DNA from: Strigamia acuminata
Lineage: Eukaryota > Arthropoda > Chilopoda > Geophilomorpha > Linotaeniidae
Assembly (NCBI GenBank): GCA_949358305.1
Contig: OX442315.1
Span: forward strand, 15,898,427 to 15,962,426
Direction: 5' to 3'
DNA length: 64,000 nucleotides
The position numbers and the translations under genes are program-made. The notes under the pieces were generated by a model that was not told the DNA's origin, made no database searches, and saw nothing but the letters and a program-made list of their open reading frames with translations. Of this stretch, positions 23,996 to 37,643 are shown one piece after another. Numbering within the stretch: the stretch's first letter is position 1; the number at the start of each line of letters is the position of its first letter.

Positions 23996-24443
23996 TCATT
24001 TCAAACATTTCGTTTTGTTTCTTTTCTTCCCAGCTTTAATGCGCCACCGCAGTAGTTTGGCGCCATCTGGTGAGACATCTGCAAACTGAAAAAATAAACA
24101 AGTTTCTAGTTTAAAACTTTAAAACCTCAAAATTATTTTTTAAATACATAAAAAAACAAGATTTCAACACGACAAATAAATTTAAATAATATTACAATTT
24201 AAAAAAAAAATCTGATGAAATATTTACAATTTTATTCACACTTTCGCGGAAATTCATGGCATCCGGTTTCTCACGAATAAAAACTAACAGATTTTTTTGT
24301 TTGCGCCGCCATTTATTTACCTGCAGGCTGAATTTCGTCACCACCTCAACTTCCAAGTTGTAATGACCCAACTCGAGCCCGAGGCAAATCCGCACCATGG
24401 ATTCCTGGCATCGCAACACGGTCATATCCATCGCTGCAGCCAT
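23996..24443 (-). CDS. Small two-exon protein of unknown function
   Basis: Exons 24443-24321 and 24085-23996 join in phase (donor GTAAAT, acceptor TTTTTTCAG) to 70 residues. An in-frame ATG at 24476 would give 81. The product has no signal peptide or membrane segment. It contains VRICLGLELGHYNLEVEVV and ends in a basic KAGKKRNKTKCLK tail. I do not recognise the family. It is compact, convergent with chitinase-like A (22 bp apart) and lies upstream of chitinase-like B in the opposite sense. Splice consensus and non-repetitive composition support it, but it could be a chance open frame. Confidence 0.5.
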
Positions 24444-24749
24444 CGTTTGCACGTTAACCGCGCCAACAGTGAACACCCACGGTAAAAAATTGTCCTAACA
24501 ACAAATTCCACTTGCGCTTGCAAACCAAACCAAACCAAACCAAACCAAACCAAACTATCGTCTAACCTAAGTATCTAACCACCCCAAAAGTTATTTCAAG
24601 GTTTGGGTCACTGAACTTGGCATGACCGCCCATATTGCTTGCGTGAGAATAATAATAACAACATTTTAAAATCATTTTAGTATTTTGTTTTTAATGGAAA
24701 AAAATGAACAAATTTTATTAAAGTAATTATTTTCTCTGTTTCTTTACAG

Positions 24750-27700
24750 ATGATCAATTTCGAGTCATTTGCTATGTGGGCACGTGGTCCGTCTATCGCC
24801 CGGGGCGAGGGTCATTCGACATGTCTCATATCGATGTAGATTTGTGCACGCATTTGGTCTACGCGTTCGTTGGCGTCGATAATGACACCAACACTATTAA
24901 AAGTATCGAAGAAAACCGAGACATCGCCAGAGGTATACAATTAAAGGTGTTGATCAAAGTTGAAATGCCGGTACGTTGTTTTCGGAAGAAAAAGACAAAC
25001 AAGAGAAAATATGGGGAACGTTTGAGTTAGGGGCCTGTACATAGTGGGTCTGGAATTTCGAGGTTGACACTATACTGTGGTGCCAGCGATTGAGGTCAGA
25101 AGGGAGCAGAGGTATTGCAAAAGCAGCACACATCGTCCTTTGAAAGAAACCGGTCCTGAATGCCTTGACGGTCCTGAATGCCTTGACGATGTTTATGTGT
25201 GGACAAAACTTAATTTTTGCTCTCTGTGCTGCAATCACAAAACAAGCCGAAGGCATACTGCATAAAGCTGAAGGCATACGACCAAAAGCCGAAGGCATAC
25301 AGCAGAAAGTCGAAGGCATACTGAATAAACCCAAAGGCATACGACAAAAAGCCGAAGTCATACTGCATAAACCCAAAGGCATACTGCATAAAGCCGAAGG
25401 CATACTGCATAAAGCCAAAGACATACGGCATAAAGCCGAAGGCATACTGCACAAAGCCAAAGGAATATGGCATACGGCATAGACATGTATGTATTTATTT
25501 GTAACAGCGACCCATCTATGGACAAAGGGCCGACACGGCATACGCAGAAAGATGTAGGCATAAAGGCGAAGGCCTTTGCCTTTATGTTTTAGGTGTTATG
25601 CAGCTTAAAGTATACAATGAATAAATAAAAGCGAAGGCATACGGCATGTGACATGAGTCATATTGGCCTTTCACGGCCCATTCTCTGAATTGTCCAGATG
25701 GTTCTGGTGTACTCATCAACCATTTAAGAGCTTGTGCGTCTGATTCTAGAATAAGTGTATTATTATACTCTAGATATGGGAGAAAACCATTATATAAAAG
25801 TAATTCGATTACATAATTTAATTAATGCAATTGTGGATTTGTCCCACGTCTGGATGTAAGCTGGTATCGTTTCTTAGGAAAGGAGTATTTGGTGTTTGTT
25901 TCAGTTGGAATTTTCCAACCATTTTTGCTAATTTGTTAGGTGGATTTAGAGAGTTCACACAACTGAGAGAGAAGAATCCACATCTTAAAATTCTTGTTGC
26001 TGTTGGAGGTTGGAATGAAGGGGCAGAAAAATATTCTAAAATGGCCGCTACTAAAGAGTCACGTGCTGCATTCGTTAAGAGTGTGGTAGAGTTTGTTGGG
26101 TAAGTAATTGTTACTACCATATTTAATCCTTCCATTAATCCTTAAATTGATTCAAATTAATTATCAAAAAATGGTCAAATGATTGTTTAGGTTAGTGAAT
26201 TATTATTTTTGAAAAATTTTAAAAAAATTTGAAAAATTTTGGAAAAATTTAAGCCTTTAAAATTCTATAAGTTCATTTCATCATTTGCTCATATTTTGAT
26301 CATTCTTTTTATAGGGGGCCGTCCATAAATTACGTAACGCCAATTTTGGGCATTTTAGACCCCCTCCCCCCCTCTGTAACAAGGCCGTAACAAATTCCCA
26401 AACCCCCACCCCCCTAATTACGTAATAAAACTGAAATTACCCCCAAAAAATTTTCAAAAATCAGTCTCAAAACTGCGATATTTTTAATTTTAAAACATTA
26501 AAAAAATTTTTTTCAAGGACCGTAACATTATTGAGAAATCCCCCTCTCCCATACTAATGACCCGTAACAAAATCTGAAACCCCCTCCCCCCCCTTGGAGC
26601 GTTACGTAATTTATGGACGGCCCCTAGATGATCATTTATTGTAATCATTGGAGTACATTTTAATTATTTACAAAAATTGCCTGATATTTATTGTGGAAAT
26701 TAAACAATAATATCTTTATATCATTTTATATTTCTTGTGTAGTTTAAATGTAATATCGAATAATATCGCTAGCAATATCGATTAATATCGCCTCATTGTT
26801 ATAATATCGAATAACGAAGTCTTGTACTTTGCCCAACCCTTCCTTAAAATTATTCAGCCTGAAATAAACTCATTAGTTGCTTCATCTTCACAAGTCTCGG
26901 TTCTCACAAGGCGCAGTCGACGCAGCGAACTGCGCAAAAATGCACCGGTGCTCATAGTTGTATAAGTGGATGTCCAGGTCCACAAAACCGCACCCCATGT
27001 TAAAATATTGCTTTACAGTGCAGTGCTTCATAACCTTTTCCAAGTCTGGCACCCTTTAGCTTCTAAAAATATTTGCTCGCAATCCTATGAAAAATATGTT
27101 CAGATTTTACTTACCAAAAACAATTGGTGTATTCAAAGCTTCGGTTTCTGGTGTTTCTATAAACCGAGAAAAAAAACAAGATAAAAGTTTGTATGTTTTC
27201 TCTAAGTAAAATTCCATCCTTTTAACAGAATGGCTCACTTGTTTGAACATAATTATGCGTTTAACTCACAGTTTTTGGTGTTGCATGCTTCACTTGGAAG
27301 CATTAGAACAACAAGCTCGATCCCCGATCGAACTTTTGAGGCAGCCATTTTAAATTTGGCTGCAAAAACTAAAACCTGGCATAAACCACTTCTAAAACCA
27401 TCCCAGTCATGGTTTTTAATGTTGATTTATGGCTGTTTTTCGTGTCCATTCTATCCATAAACACTAAACCCAACACAAACAGATATTTGAATGCATCTCA
27501 AGAAAATTGCACATTTGTTACTGTAAAAACACGAATTACAAAACATTTTGAAGGAAAAAATCAAAAAATATCCTTGAAATACCAGATATACTCAGAGTAA
27601 TGTACAACAAACACTAAAAGGCTTAAATTATATTAATAAAAGTGTTTCTTTCCTGGGAATTTCTGTTGGTAAGCCCAAGGTGTTTGCACTGGTGCTCCAG

Positions 27701-30700
27701 CGAGTTATCCGGAACCGGAAGTTGTTAAGGAGGTTTGACTTGGTGGGTGCCCGCATATTGATAATATGCAAATAATACATTGTGTATCGCTAGCAGGAGG
27801 AGAGGAAGTAAGGAAGCAGGTAGTGAAAACACAATCTACGCTACCGTGATTAGGAATTCACACGGAAGTGTTCATCTTCGATGATGCGATCTGCGCTGTT
27901 GGACATGTGGTAGAATTGGAAGTTTTGTATTGATCGCCAACGCGCATCAGGCTTTAATGTTAGAGGCAATCCACAGATGGCTTGATGAGGCGGTTTATCA
28001 CGTGATGACTCTAAAGTCTAAACTGATAAAAAGTTGTTGAGTCTGTGTAAGATTGGCAGTTTAGAAAAAACTAATTGTTGTAGAGGGTAGGAAGACACAA
28101 CACAAATGAAAATGCAGTACACATAATCTATGCATTTATAGGCAAAAAATGCACTTTTTGGAGGCAAAAAATGCACTTTTTGGAGGCAAAAAATGCACTT
28201 TTTGGAGGCAAAAAATGCACTTTTTGGAGGCAAAAAATGCACTTTTTGGAGGCAAAAAATGCACTTTTTGGAGGCAAAAAATGCACTTTTTGGAGGCAAA
28301 AAATGCACTTTTTGGAGGCAAAAAATGCACTTTTTGGAGGCAAAAAAATGCACTTTTTGGAGGCAAAAATGTACACTTTTCAAGGAAAAATGTAATTTTT
28401 AAGCAAAATACACTTTTTTGAGGCAAAACTACACTTTTTTGAGGTAAAAACTACACACTTTTTTGCAACAAAATAGATTTTTTCCTGCAAAAGTAATTTT
28501 TTCATGCAAAAATGCACTTTTTTCAAGCAAAAATGCACTTTTTTCGTGCAAAAATGCACTGTTTCATGCAAAAATGCACTTTTTACACTTTAGATGTATA
28601 TAAATTATAAACACCATGGGCATAAAACACAAATAAGTACTTTAAGGGCTGCTTTGCATTGCATGCAGTCACATGTAATACTGTTGAAACCTAAGCTATG
28701 CATCCTGGAACACCCATCCTTACTGAACTAATAATTACACTGGCTGAAATTGGAATTAAATAGAATTAAATTGTTGCAAATAGAAGAATGAGTTTGCAGT
28801 TGATATAATTAATATCAACTAATTACGTTTGGAAATGAAATTGCAAGTGTATTGTTACCCAAGATTATTAAAACTCATCACACAGTGAAAATGAATGAAG
28901 CATGATTTATTCATTCAAAAGCAATTTATTGTTGCAACATAAAAAATCTACTATCACAATAAAAGCACTTCTGCTAATAGACTTTGAAGGTGTGGACTAA
29001 GTCTGGTTTCATGGTACCTAGGTATTACAGATTAAGGAAGGGCAATGGCTTTTGTGTTTTGTTGCTTTTATGCTGGCAAACGTCAATTTACAATATAATT
29101 ATGGGCTTTGGTTATTTTGTTTTCATGTCTTTATAGTTTGTCCAAAAATATTTTTGGCCAAAAATTAAACGTTTCTTTTCAAAAGTTGAATAGTTTTGTT
29201 CAAAAAATAATATTTTTTTGTTTTCTGAATGAATTTTTGGGCTTAAATGTGAATTTCTCTGCTTAAATGTGAATTTTTGGGCTTAAATGTGAATTTTTGG
29301 GCTTAAATGTGAATTTTTGGGCTTAAATGTGAATTTTTGGGCTTAAATGTGAATTTTTGGGCTTAAATGTGAATTTTTGGGCTTAAATGTGAATTTTTGG
29401 GCTTAAATGTGAATTTTTGGGCTTAAATGTGAATTTTTGGGCTTAAATGTGAATTTCTGGTCCAAAAAATGAACATTTTGTCTAAAAATTGAAAATTTTC
29501 CAATCCTCAAGTGTTTGGCCCCCCTTGCAAATCATGTTGTAATAATATCACATGACCAGTACCAAACACCAATGATTCTGACATTGAACCACAGTCATTG
29601 CTACTTGAGAAACCAATTACAGAAACCACTAATTTTAAATCATAAACATTTCAGAAATCATCGGTTTGATGGACTGGATATAGATTGGGAGTATCCAGGC
29701 CATAAGGAACGTGGAGGCAATAATGAAGACAAGGAAAACCTCAATTTATTGGTCAAGGTAATCGAAAACAAAAAAAAAAAAAAAAAAATTAGTTCAAGGT
29801 GAAAAAAAAATTTAATAAAAAAAAAAATTAAAATCGATTTTCTATTCCAATTTTTAATTGCGAAAATACACAATATTCATTTTCCAATAAATTAATGAAG
29901 GAATTAAGAGCAGCGATGCCTCGCTCCTGGCTGTTGACCATCGCCATCGGAGTCAGCGTAAACGTGATCAACAACGGATACGACTTAAAGTCGTTATCCA
30001 GGTACATAAAACTGCGCCGCCTGTCCCCACTAACAAAGTAAACAAATTGCCAACTCATGAAACATTTTCATTTAGGGATGTAGACTTTTTCAACGTCATG
30101 TGCTACGATTACCACGGCAACTGGGAAAAAACTTCAGGACATAATTCGCCATTATATCACAGACCGGACGAAAACATCATAGAACTCACATTAAATACTG
30201 TATTCTTTTATTATTATACTTAAATCAAAATTAATTCTTAACTCTCTAAATTATAATTTATAGAATTACACAGTAAATTACTTATTGTCACTCGGGGTAC
30301 AGCGTGATAAAATCATCGTTGGAATGCCCATGTATGGACACACATTTGTACTGGAAAATGCCAACCTCAACACCCCTGGGAGCCCCACGAAGGTCGGGGA
30401 AGGCGAGTCAGGTCCTTTTACTAGTCAGAGTGGGTTTCTAGGATACAATGAGGTGAATTTGGAATTTTAATTTAATAAATTTTCAATTTTTTTTATTTAT
30501 TTATTTGTGTTAGTTGTGCGGATTCAGGGAGGATGATGGATGGACATATCGACGTGATCCGTACCAAAAAGTACCTTATATGTACCGTAATTACACGTGG
30601 ATTAGTTACGACGATCCGGAAAGTCTTTTTCTCAAGGTAATTAATTATATTATTTATATTGTGTTGTGTTATCTTGTGTATTGAGCCGAATGACGTAGGC

Positions 30701-31859
30701 AAAGGTTTCGTAAACTCGAAATTGGATGACGTTTGTTAATAATTTATTGAGTAATATATTTTAGGATGAATCTTTCATTAGTTTTGATCAATTTATGGAG
30801 AAAAACGAGCCGTAATTCAAACAATTTCAAATATTCCACTCAAAATGAATGAAATAACACAGTCACAAATATCCGGGCGTTTTAAATGGAAGTTGATTTA
30901 TTTGAAAATCATTTTCAACGACAAGTTTTGCGAACTAATAAACATTTTGCTCGGAAGCCGGTTATTTATTTCCCGCAAAATGTGCACAATCGTGCCTGCA
31001 CCACGAAATGAGCAGGAGTGGTTTGCATTTTTTGACAAACAAAATTAAAAACACTTTTAAAAAATTAAAAAAAATACAAGCTGGAATATCCGAAACTGTC
31101 TTAAAAATGTCCGACGTATAAAAGTGTGCCTTTAAAACTCCATAAAAAACTTTATTTACATCGCGCAATATCCGATGAAAGCAGAGCGTACAACTTAGGC
31201 CTAACTTAAATCATACGATCCAAAAACCTCGAATGAAGCACAGTGGGTAGTCTATAATTGAGTAATTCTTAATGAACCTTAGTAATCAGTGTTGCCCTAC
31301 ATGTATCCCATCATATTTGGAATATTTTTTTTACAAAATTGTAGGTTTTAATGTAGAAAAACATTTTTTATTGACATATTTTGAAAAGCCTAACGAAATT
31401 AAGAGTGCAGCGAAGCGAAGACTAATAAATGTAAACAATTTATGTTTTGGGAAAACAAAATTAATCTAATAACTCTTGTAACTAGTCCATTTGGTCGCTT
31501 AATTTTTAGATAGTGGTCAATATTTAAATTTACGCGGGCGGTTAAATGTGTGTTTTAAATTAATTTATGTTTTTAACCTTTGAAACTGTGACTTGGTGTA
31601 GGCGCGGTTTGTTTTCGATCATCATTTCGGAGGTGCGATGATATGGTCGTTGGATACGGATGACTTCTTGGCTTCGTGCGGCAAGATGAAATTTCCTTTA
31701 ATGGACGCCATTCTCAAGGGACTCGGCAAGAGAGCTTCAACACCTGATCTGGAACCGGCGACGACTCCCAGGCCGTCGTCGGGTGATGGGAGATTTGCTT
31801 CTCACTTTGTTTTATTAGTTTCTGTTTTTTTGTGTTGTTTGTTGGGGTTATTTAATTAA
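24750..31859 (+). CDS. GH18 chitinase B, probably GPI-anchored, active site intact
   Basis: Hydrolyses beta-1,4 GlcNAc bonds in chitin. Exons seen: 24750-24932, 25940-26099, 29655-29757, 29901-30001, 30076-30199, 30264-30452, 30514-30636 and 31602-31859, joining in phase. The first exon (signal peptide, as in copy A) was not found, so the start given is an acceptor. Motifs are [24 protein letters not shown], catalytic [11 protein letters not shown] with the proton-donor Glu, [19 protein letters not shown] and [13 protein letters not shown]. No chitin-binding domain or Ser/Thr linker follows. The protein ends with a small-residue stretch (PSSGDG) and a hydrophobic tail, typical of a GPI signal. 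Copy B shares exon boundaries with copy A and is its tandem duplicate. Confidence 0.92.
25240..25475. repeat. 21-bp minisatellite
   Basis: About eleven copies of AAGC(C/T)GAAGGCATAC-TGCATA with variation. It lies in the intron after the first visible exon of chitinase B. Unlike the other arrays it lacks strong A/T tracts. Confidence 0.93.
26313..26625. mobile_element. MITE with GGGGGCCGTCCATAAATTAC ends
   Basis: The inverted ends GGGGCCGTCCATAAATTACG and CGTAATTTATGGACGGCCCC flank C-rich internal runs. From memory, GGCCGTCCATAAATTACGTA ends are widespread in arthropod genomes. It lies in the long chitinase B intron (26100-29654). Confidence 0.88.
28137..28575. repeat. 22-bp minisatellite, intronic in chitinase B
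   Basis: The unit is A6-TGCAC-T5-GGAGGC, about ten near-perfect copies to 28370 and then degenerate to 28575. A-tract to T-tract spacing is about 10.5-11.5 bp. Confidence 0.95.
29220..29465. repeat. 20-bp minisatellite, intronic in chitinase B
   Basis: About eleven copies of GGGCTTAAATGTGAATTTTT. It lies about 200 bp upstream of the catalytic [10 protein letters not shown] exon. Confidence 0.96.
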
Positions 31860-32838
31860 ATTATATAGTGTTTGTTTTTAATGACGGTTTTATTGTAATT
31901 TGCTGATGGGAAGATTTGGATGTTTTGTGATTTGTGAATAAAAATTGGATGTTTTTTTAAGGAAAATTGGATTGTTTTTTGAAGAAAAATTAGACATTTT
32001 TTTGGATTAAAATTTGACATTTTTTTGATTAAACTTGGACATTTTTTAAAATTAAAATTGGACATTTTTTTGAATTAAAATTGGACATTTTTTTGGATTG
32101 AAATTTGGACATTTTGTGAATAGAAAATTGGAAATTTGGACATTTTGTGAATAAAATTTGGAAATTTGGACATTTTGTGAATAAAAATTGAAAATTTGAA
32201 CATTTTGTGAATAAAAATTGGAAATTTGGACATTTTGTAAACAGAAATCGCAAATTGGAACACGTTAAGAGCGAAAATTGAAAAATTTGACATTTTGTGA
32301 ATAAAAATTAGAAATGTATATTCAGTTTTAATAAAAATTAAATCCAAAAAAAAATTAAAATCAAATTAGACAAAATAAAAACCATAAAAACTAAAAATAA
32401 AAACCAAAAACACTAAAAATAAAAACCCAAAAAAATTAAAATAAAAACAAAACTTTCAAAGAAAACAAAAACAGAAAGTTGCCTTCCAACCCAAACCACA
32501 ACAAACACTTAAAAAAAATATGACTCAACAATTTATTTTAATTCACAAAAACCCACCAAAACCCACCAAAACTGACCAAAACCCACCAAATCCTAGTGAC
32601 GCTTATCAATTCCCACACATCTTCATAATTAACGCACTTAACTCAACTTTCTGCATTCATTGACGTAACATGGGAAACGAGTTCTGCGTTTCATCCGTTT
32701 TCCCAGAAGGACTTGACGGACACGGAGCGGCCTGCCCTTAAGCATATATAGTCCAAGTTCAATCTCAATTTCACCGTCCCGGTTTTTCCATCATTCCACC
32801 ACCGTGTATGATTCCACTCGCAATTCCGCATCATCGAC
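31860..32838. repeat. Intergenic region with degenerate ~30-bp repeats
   Basis: From about 31920 to 32330 there are repeats of GGAAATTTGGACATTTTGTG with AATAAAAATT spacers. From 32340 to 32640 the sequence is A-rich with CCAAAACCCACC repeats. The 200 bases before 32839 should hold the SLC22 promoter; CATATATAG near 32742 is a possible TATA box. No gene is seen. Confidence 0.7.
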
Positions 32839-35800
32839 ATGGACTTCGACGATCTCCTCGCCCAAGCCGGCGGTTTCCATCGTTTCCAATGGATTCTATT
32901 GACGCTTCTATGCGTGCCGTTCTGTTTCTTCGTCAACTTTAGTTATTTCGGACAAATTTTCACATCACTAGAACATGACCACTGGTGTAAAGTTCCATCT
33001 TTGATCGATGCAAACATCTCCCAATCAATCAGGAGGAACTTGACGTCGCCCATCGAACTGGACAATGACGGACATGGACGGTTCAGTCGTTGTAAGATGT
33101 ACGATTTGGATTACGAGTCATTTGTCGGTAACGGGACATCAAATTGGACGTCTCTTACATCCAAAGCCGATGTTGTTTCGTGTAAATTCGGATGGGAATA
33201 CGATTTAAATGACTCGTATTCGACCGTCGTTTCAGAGGTGAGTTATTTGTCGATTATAATTAAGATTGGTTCAGTTATTTGTTCATTTATAAGTAAGATT
33301 TAACTGTTTCAATACTTGCAAGGCCGTGGTACAATAAATAGAGTCAAGGAAATTGGATTTCCTCATTTAATTTTAGAAAAATAAAATTAAAATTACATGT
33401 CATCCCATTTGATTTCCGCGAAGTTAATTTCATTCGTACGGAAGCTCTGGGGAGTCAACGACAAATATAAAAAAAATACAAAAAAATTCGACACATTTCC
33501 ACGTTGGATTTTTAGATTAATTCGATGAGGAAACGTCTTAATTTTGTTAATATTTTATTCATAATTTTACAACAAAAAAATATTTAGTTAAAGATTTATG
33601 ACTTTTCAATCAAGAAATGAATGGAGTGTTGCGGTGAAACTTTGCACAGATTTTTTTTATTAATTTCGTTTTAATTTTCTATTAATTCCAGTGGGATTGG
33701 GTCTGCGAAGACAACTGGCGATCACCGATGGCTCAGTCGGTGTTTTTCATCGGTGGTGTAATTGGATGTTTCTTTTTCGGTTTCGTTTCCGACCGGTACA
33801 GTTTGAATCACTTCGAAAACGTTTCAAACTCAATTCTAATCGCTTCAATTTATGTTTTTTAATTTTTTTTAAAATCAGATTCGGTCGTGTTCCCGTTTTA
33901 ATACTCACCAACATCATCGCAGCTGTTTCAGGTGTGGCAACATCGTTCTCTCAAGGATTTATCTCGTACACTTCATTTCGATTTTTTGCTGGATTATCAT
34001 TCGACACTTCCTTCATGATTTATTACATTTTAGGTGTGTTGTAAATCGCAAGTAAATCTTTATTAAATCTTGGACAATCATGATGTATTTTCTTCTCTTT
34101 TTGTGAGCAGTTTTGGAGTATGTGTCACCCGCAAGACGAAGTTTGGTGTCATGCATTTCCATTGGCATCTTCTTTTGTGTGGCAACTTCCGTCATCCCGT
34201 GGATCGCTTTAGGTGTCGGAAATTGGCGTCTTTTTTGCTTGGTCACTTCAGTGCCTTTATTCATCGTCATCTTCCTCTGGAGGTAATAATTTCAATACGG
34301 CTGTGGGGGAATCCGTATTATACGAAAAAGTCACACTGTTGGTTTTTTTTAAAATATTGATTACCATACTTGCTTAATTTTTGTCGAAAATTAGTTAATT
34401 TTTGTCGAAATTTAGTTAGTTTTTGTCAAAAATTAGTTAATTTTTGTTGAAAATTAGTTAATTTTTGTCGACAATTAGTTAATTTTTGTTAAAAATTAGT
34501 TAACTTTTGTCGAAAATTAGTTAATTTTTGTCGAAAATCGGTTATTTTTTGTCATAATTAGTTAAGTTTTGTCATAATTAGTTACTTTTTTGTCATAATT
34601 AGTACTTTTTTGTCATAATTAGTTAATTTTTGTCATAATTAGTTAATTTTTGTCATAATTAGTTACTTTTTTGTCATAATTAGTTAATTTTTTGTCATAA
34701 TTAGTTATTTTTTGTTATAATTAGTTACTTTTTTGTCATAATTAGTTAATTTTTTGTCATAATTAGTTATTTTTTGTCATAATTAGTTACTTTTTTGTCA
34801 TAATTAGTTAATTTTTGTCATAATTAGTTATTTTTTTGTCATAATTAGTTAATGTTTTGTCAAAATCAGTATTTTTTTAGTCGAAATAACAATTCTTTTT
34901 GCTAAAAATCCAAACAAATCCAACATGTATTTCAGGTTACTCCCAGAATCCGCTCGCTGGTTGTTGAGTAAAGGTGAAGTCAAAGAAGCGACAAGAATTA
35001 TCGAACGTATCGCCAAAATCAATGGCAAAACACTTAAAGAAGCTGTGATACAAGAATTCGAAGTAAAAAACAATATTTTCTTTTCTTTTCCCATCTCATC
35101 TCACGCATTGTTTTTGTTTACTTTCAGGAGACTTCCAAACACGACCTCAACGACAGTGAGGAAAAAGCCACTTTATTCCACGCCTTAAAGCTCCCAGTCC
35201 TAAGAAAACGAATTCTACTTCTCTTCTGTCTGTGGTAAATTTACCAAACACTCACAACCCAAAAAACAAATTCCAATGTTTTATTTTAAAAATATGCCTA
35301 ATAGAGGTGTTTATTGTGCTATGTTATCACAACCACCCACAGAGCGCAGTTGATTGAAGAGAAATTATGTCCTTTAATGAGTAAGCCTTGTGCGCATTTT
35401 CATCATGATGATGATGGATGATGTGGAGAACCACTAAGTTCTGTTGTTTCATGTTTGGCATTCATTTCCGGCCAACTAAATACAATTTATCTACGTCACT
35501 ACGTAGCGCCCACATTTGACGACAACAAAATGCATTTCTCAAATTTCCCACGTCCACAAATTCCCTTTTTACATACGTCGTAAAGCGTAGTTCAAGTGAA
35601 AATAGGCCTATATTTTTTAACCAGACGGGCTCTTCGCGCATTAGAGAGAAATATCGGTTTATAAATAAATTTATTTCAGGGTTTTAGTGCTGATGGAGTT
35701 TAGAGTATAGTGTATATAGTGGAAAAAGTAAATCTAATTCGCGTTTATTTACATGTAAAACACAAGTTGCAAAGTGCATATACACAACTTTTTATTCCGT

Positions 35801-36452
35801 TTCGTCTTTCCTTACAATCGATGCTCACATAATGCACACAGATTTATTATTATTATTTCCTCATGTAGCGTAATTACACCGGTAATTGCTCCTTCGCAAT
35901 ACCCGGAACTCAAATTACAATTAAAAATATTGTCTTCGAATTTCAGGTTTTTGGTGTCGCTCGTTTACGACGGCCATGCACGTAACACGCATAATTTCGG
36001 ACTTAACGTGTTTTGGTCGTTCAGTTTGGCCGCAGCTACCGAATTGCCAGCGTCGGTTTTATTAATTTTCCTTCTGGATCGTGTTGGACGTCGATGGCTC
36101 TTTTTCTCGTCACTCATCCTCTCTGGCCTCGTCTCTTTATCATCAGCTGCCGTCCCGATAGGTGCAAATGAGATGATAATCTCACTTAATAAAATATCTA
36201 TAAGGTTTTTCATTATTAGGTGTTCCAGTCGCAGTCTTAGCACTGTGGGGTCGTTTTTTCATCAGCGTGGCTTTTAATATCGGACTGCAATATGCGGCTG
36301 AACTTTTCCCCACGTCGGTTCGTGGTCAGGGAATAGCAACAACTCACGTGCTCGGTTTTGTAGCGAATATAATCAGTCCTTTTGTGGTTTATTTGGTGAG
36401 TGGTGGAATTGTTTTGGAAATTTTATTGAGAATTTTTTTTTTTAATTTTTTT

Positions 36453-36486
<34 letters not shown>

Positions 36487-36889
36487 GCGCAATGGAATCG
36501 AATTTTGCCGCTTTTGGTTTTAGGTGGAACTAGTATCGTGGCCGGGTTTGTGTCACTTTTGCTGCCGGAGACTCTGGGAGAAAATTTGGCGCAAACTCTT
36601 AAAGAGGGAAATGAGTTTGCAGCTGATCAGCCGTTTTTATATTTTCCGTGTTGCAGGTGATTTAATGAGTATAAATTTGCATATTTTAAGATTTATTATT
36701 TTTATTTTTGTTTTAATTTTGATGTCGGTTTAATTTGTGTGGTGTTTGAAATTTTAATGATGTTTTAGTTGGTCTGGCGGTTTTATTTAATGAATTTTTT
36801 TTTTAAATTTTATTTTCAGCCTCAAAACAAGTCGAACCAAAAAAGAAGTTGGAATTGCTTACACCAATGAAGCATTCACGGAACTTTAA
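32839..36889 (+). CDS. SLC22-family organic cation/carnitine-type transporter
   Basis: Major facilitator superfamily carrier in the plasma membrane, moving organic cations, zwitterions or anions. Ten exons: 32839-33237, 33692-33795, 33879-34033, 34111-34282, 34936-35062, 35128-35234, 35947-36161, 36220-36395, 36487-36656 and 36820-36889. The sum is 1695 bp, 564 residues. It has a short cytosolic start, TM1, then a large glycosylated extracellular loop (several NxS/T and Cys). WDWVCEDNWRSPMAQSVFF leads into TM2. The MFS motif GFVSDRFGRVPVL, EYVSPARRS, LLPESARWLLSKGE, DRVGRRW and LLPETLGE all match SLC22. The C-terminus ends in TEL, a possible PDZ ligand. Substrate cannot be read from sequence. 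Confidence 0.93.
34380..34870. repeat. 18-20-bp minisatellite, intronic in SLC22
   Basis: Repeats of TTAGTTAATTTTTGTCGAAA grade into TTTTTGTCATAATTAGTTA, about 25 copies, in the intron between 34283 and 34935. Confidence 0.94.
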
Positions 36890-37643
36890 TATAAAAAAAA
36901 ATTTTAAGCTAAATTATTCAGCAAAACAGAAATATTTTTTATACAATTAACATTTACTGTATTTTTATATCAATAATTTAATAAAAATAATGAAGTGCAA
37001 CTTTTAGCGTATAATTTATAAGGGCCTTTCATAGAAAAAAAAGACCGGAAAATTTAACGGAAGTCTCTTAATTTGGTTTGCAGTTTTTGAAATAGATGAA
37101 TATTTGTTATTTGCTTTTGCAGTAAATTGAAAACAAATTCAAAGTTTGCGCTAAACCCGAAGTGTTTTATAACTTGGTAACTCAGTACATCAGTGGGACC
37201 AGCTGAACACGTCAAAATATGAATAAATTACCCTAATCAGTTTACCAAAAAACCAGAAACATGGTCGAACGTCAACCCTTCATTACAATATGAACAGTAA
37301 AAACGAAATAAAAATTCTCTTAAAACCACATCAAAAGATCATTAAATTTAAAAACACATTAAAACTACACTTCGGTGCGGTACCATGCCAGCCTTTTTCT
37401 TCGCCGGCCTTCCGTGGATTTAGCCTTTTTTTATTTAGCCATTTACATTTTAGCCTTTTTTTTAGCCTTTTAATAAAGTCATTTTATATTTAAAACACTG
37501 CTCTTTTTTTTAGCCTTTTTTGTGCCAGCATTTTTAAAATTAGCCTTTTTTTATTTAGCCTACACTTCAACATCTGGTCAATCTTAATTTCACGTGCTCA
37601 CTCATCTGTCTTTTCATCTCTTTTCATCTCATTTCAAATCAAA
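36890..37643. other. Intergenic region between SLC22 and the sNPF-like gene
   Basis: SLC22 3' UTR with AATAAA near 36980, then unremarkable AT-rich sequence. Between about 37390 and 37560, TTTAGCCTTTTTTTA is irregularly repeated. No further gene is seen. Confidence 0.5.

Noticed and set aside
25240-25490. Could the GAAGGCATAC repeats be a CRISPR array?
   Set aside because: Units are contiguous with no unique spacers, in an intron of a eukaryotic gene.
27018-27460. Possible hAT element starting CAGTGCTTCATAACCTTTTC
   Set aside because: One end looks right, but I could not find the matching right end or a target duplication.
28018-28571. [20 protein letters not shown]-type frames
   Set aside because: 22-bp minisatellite translation.
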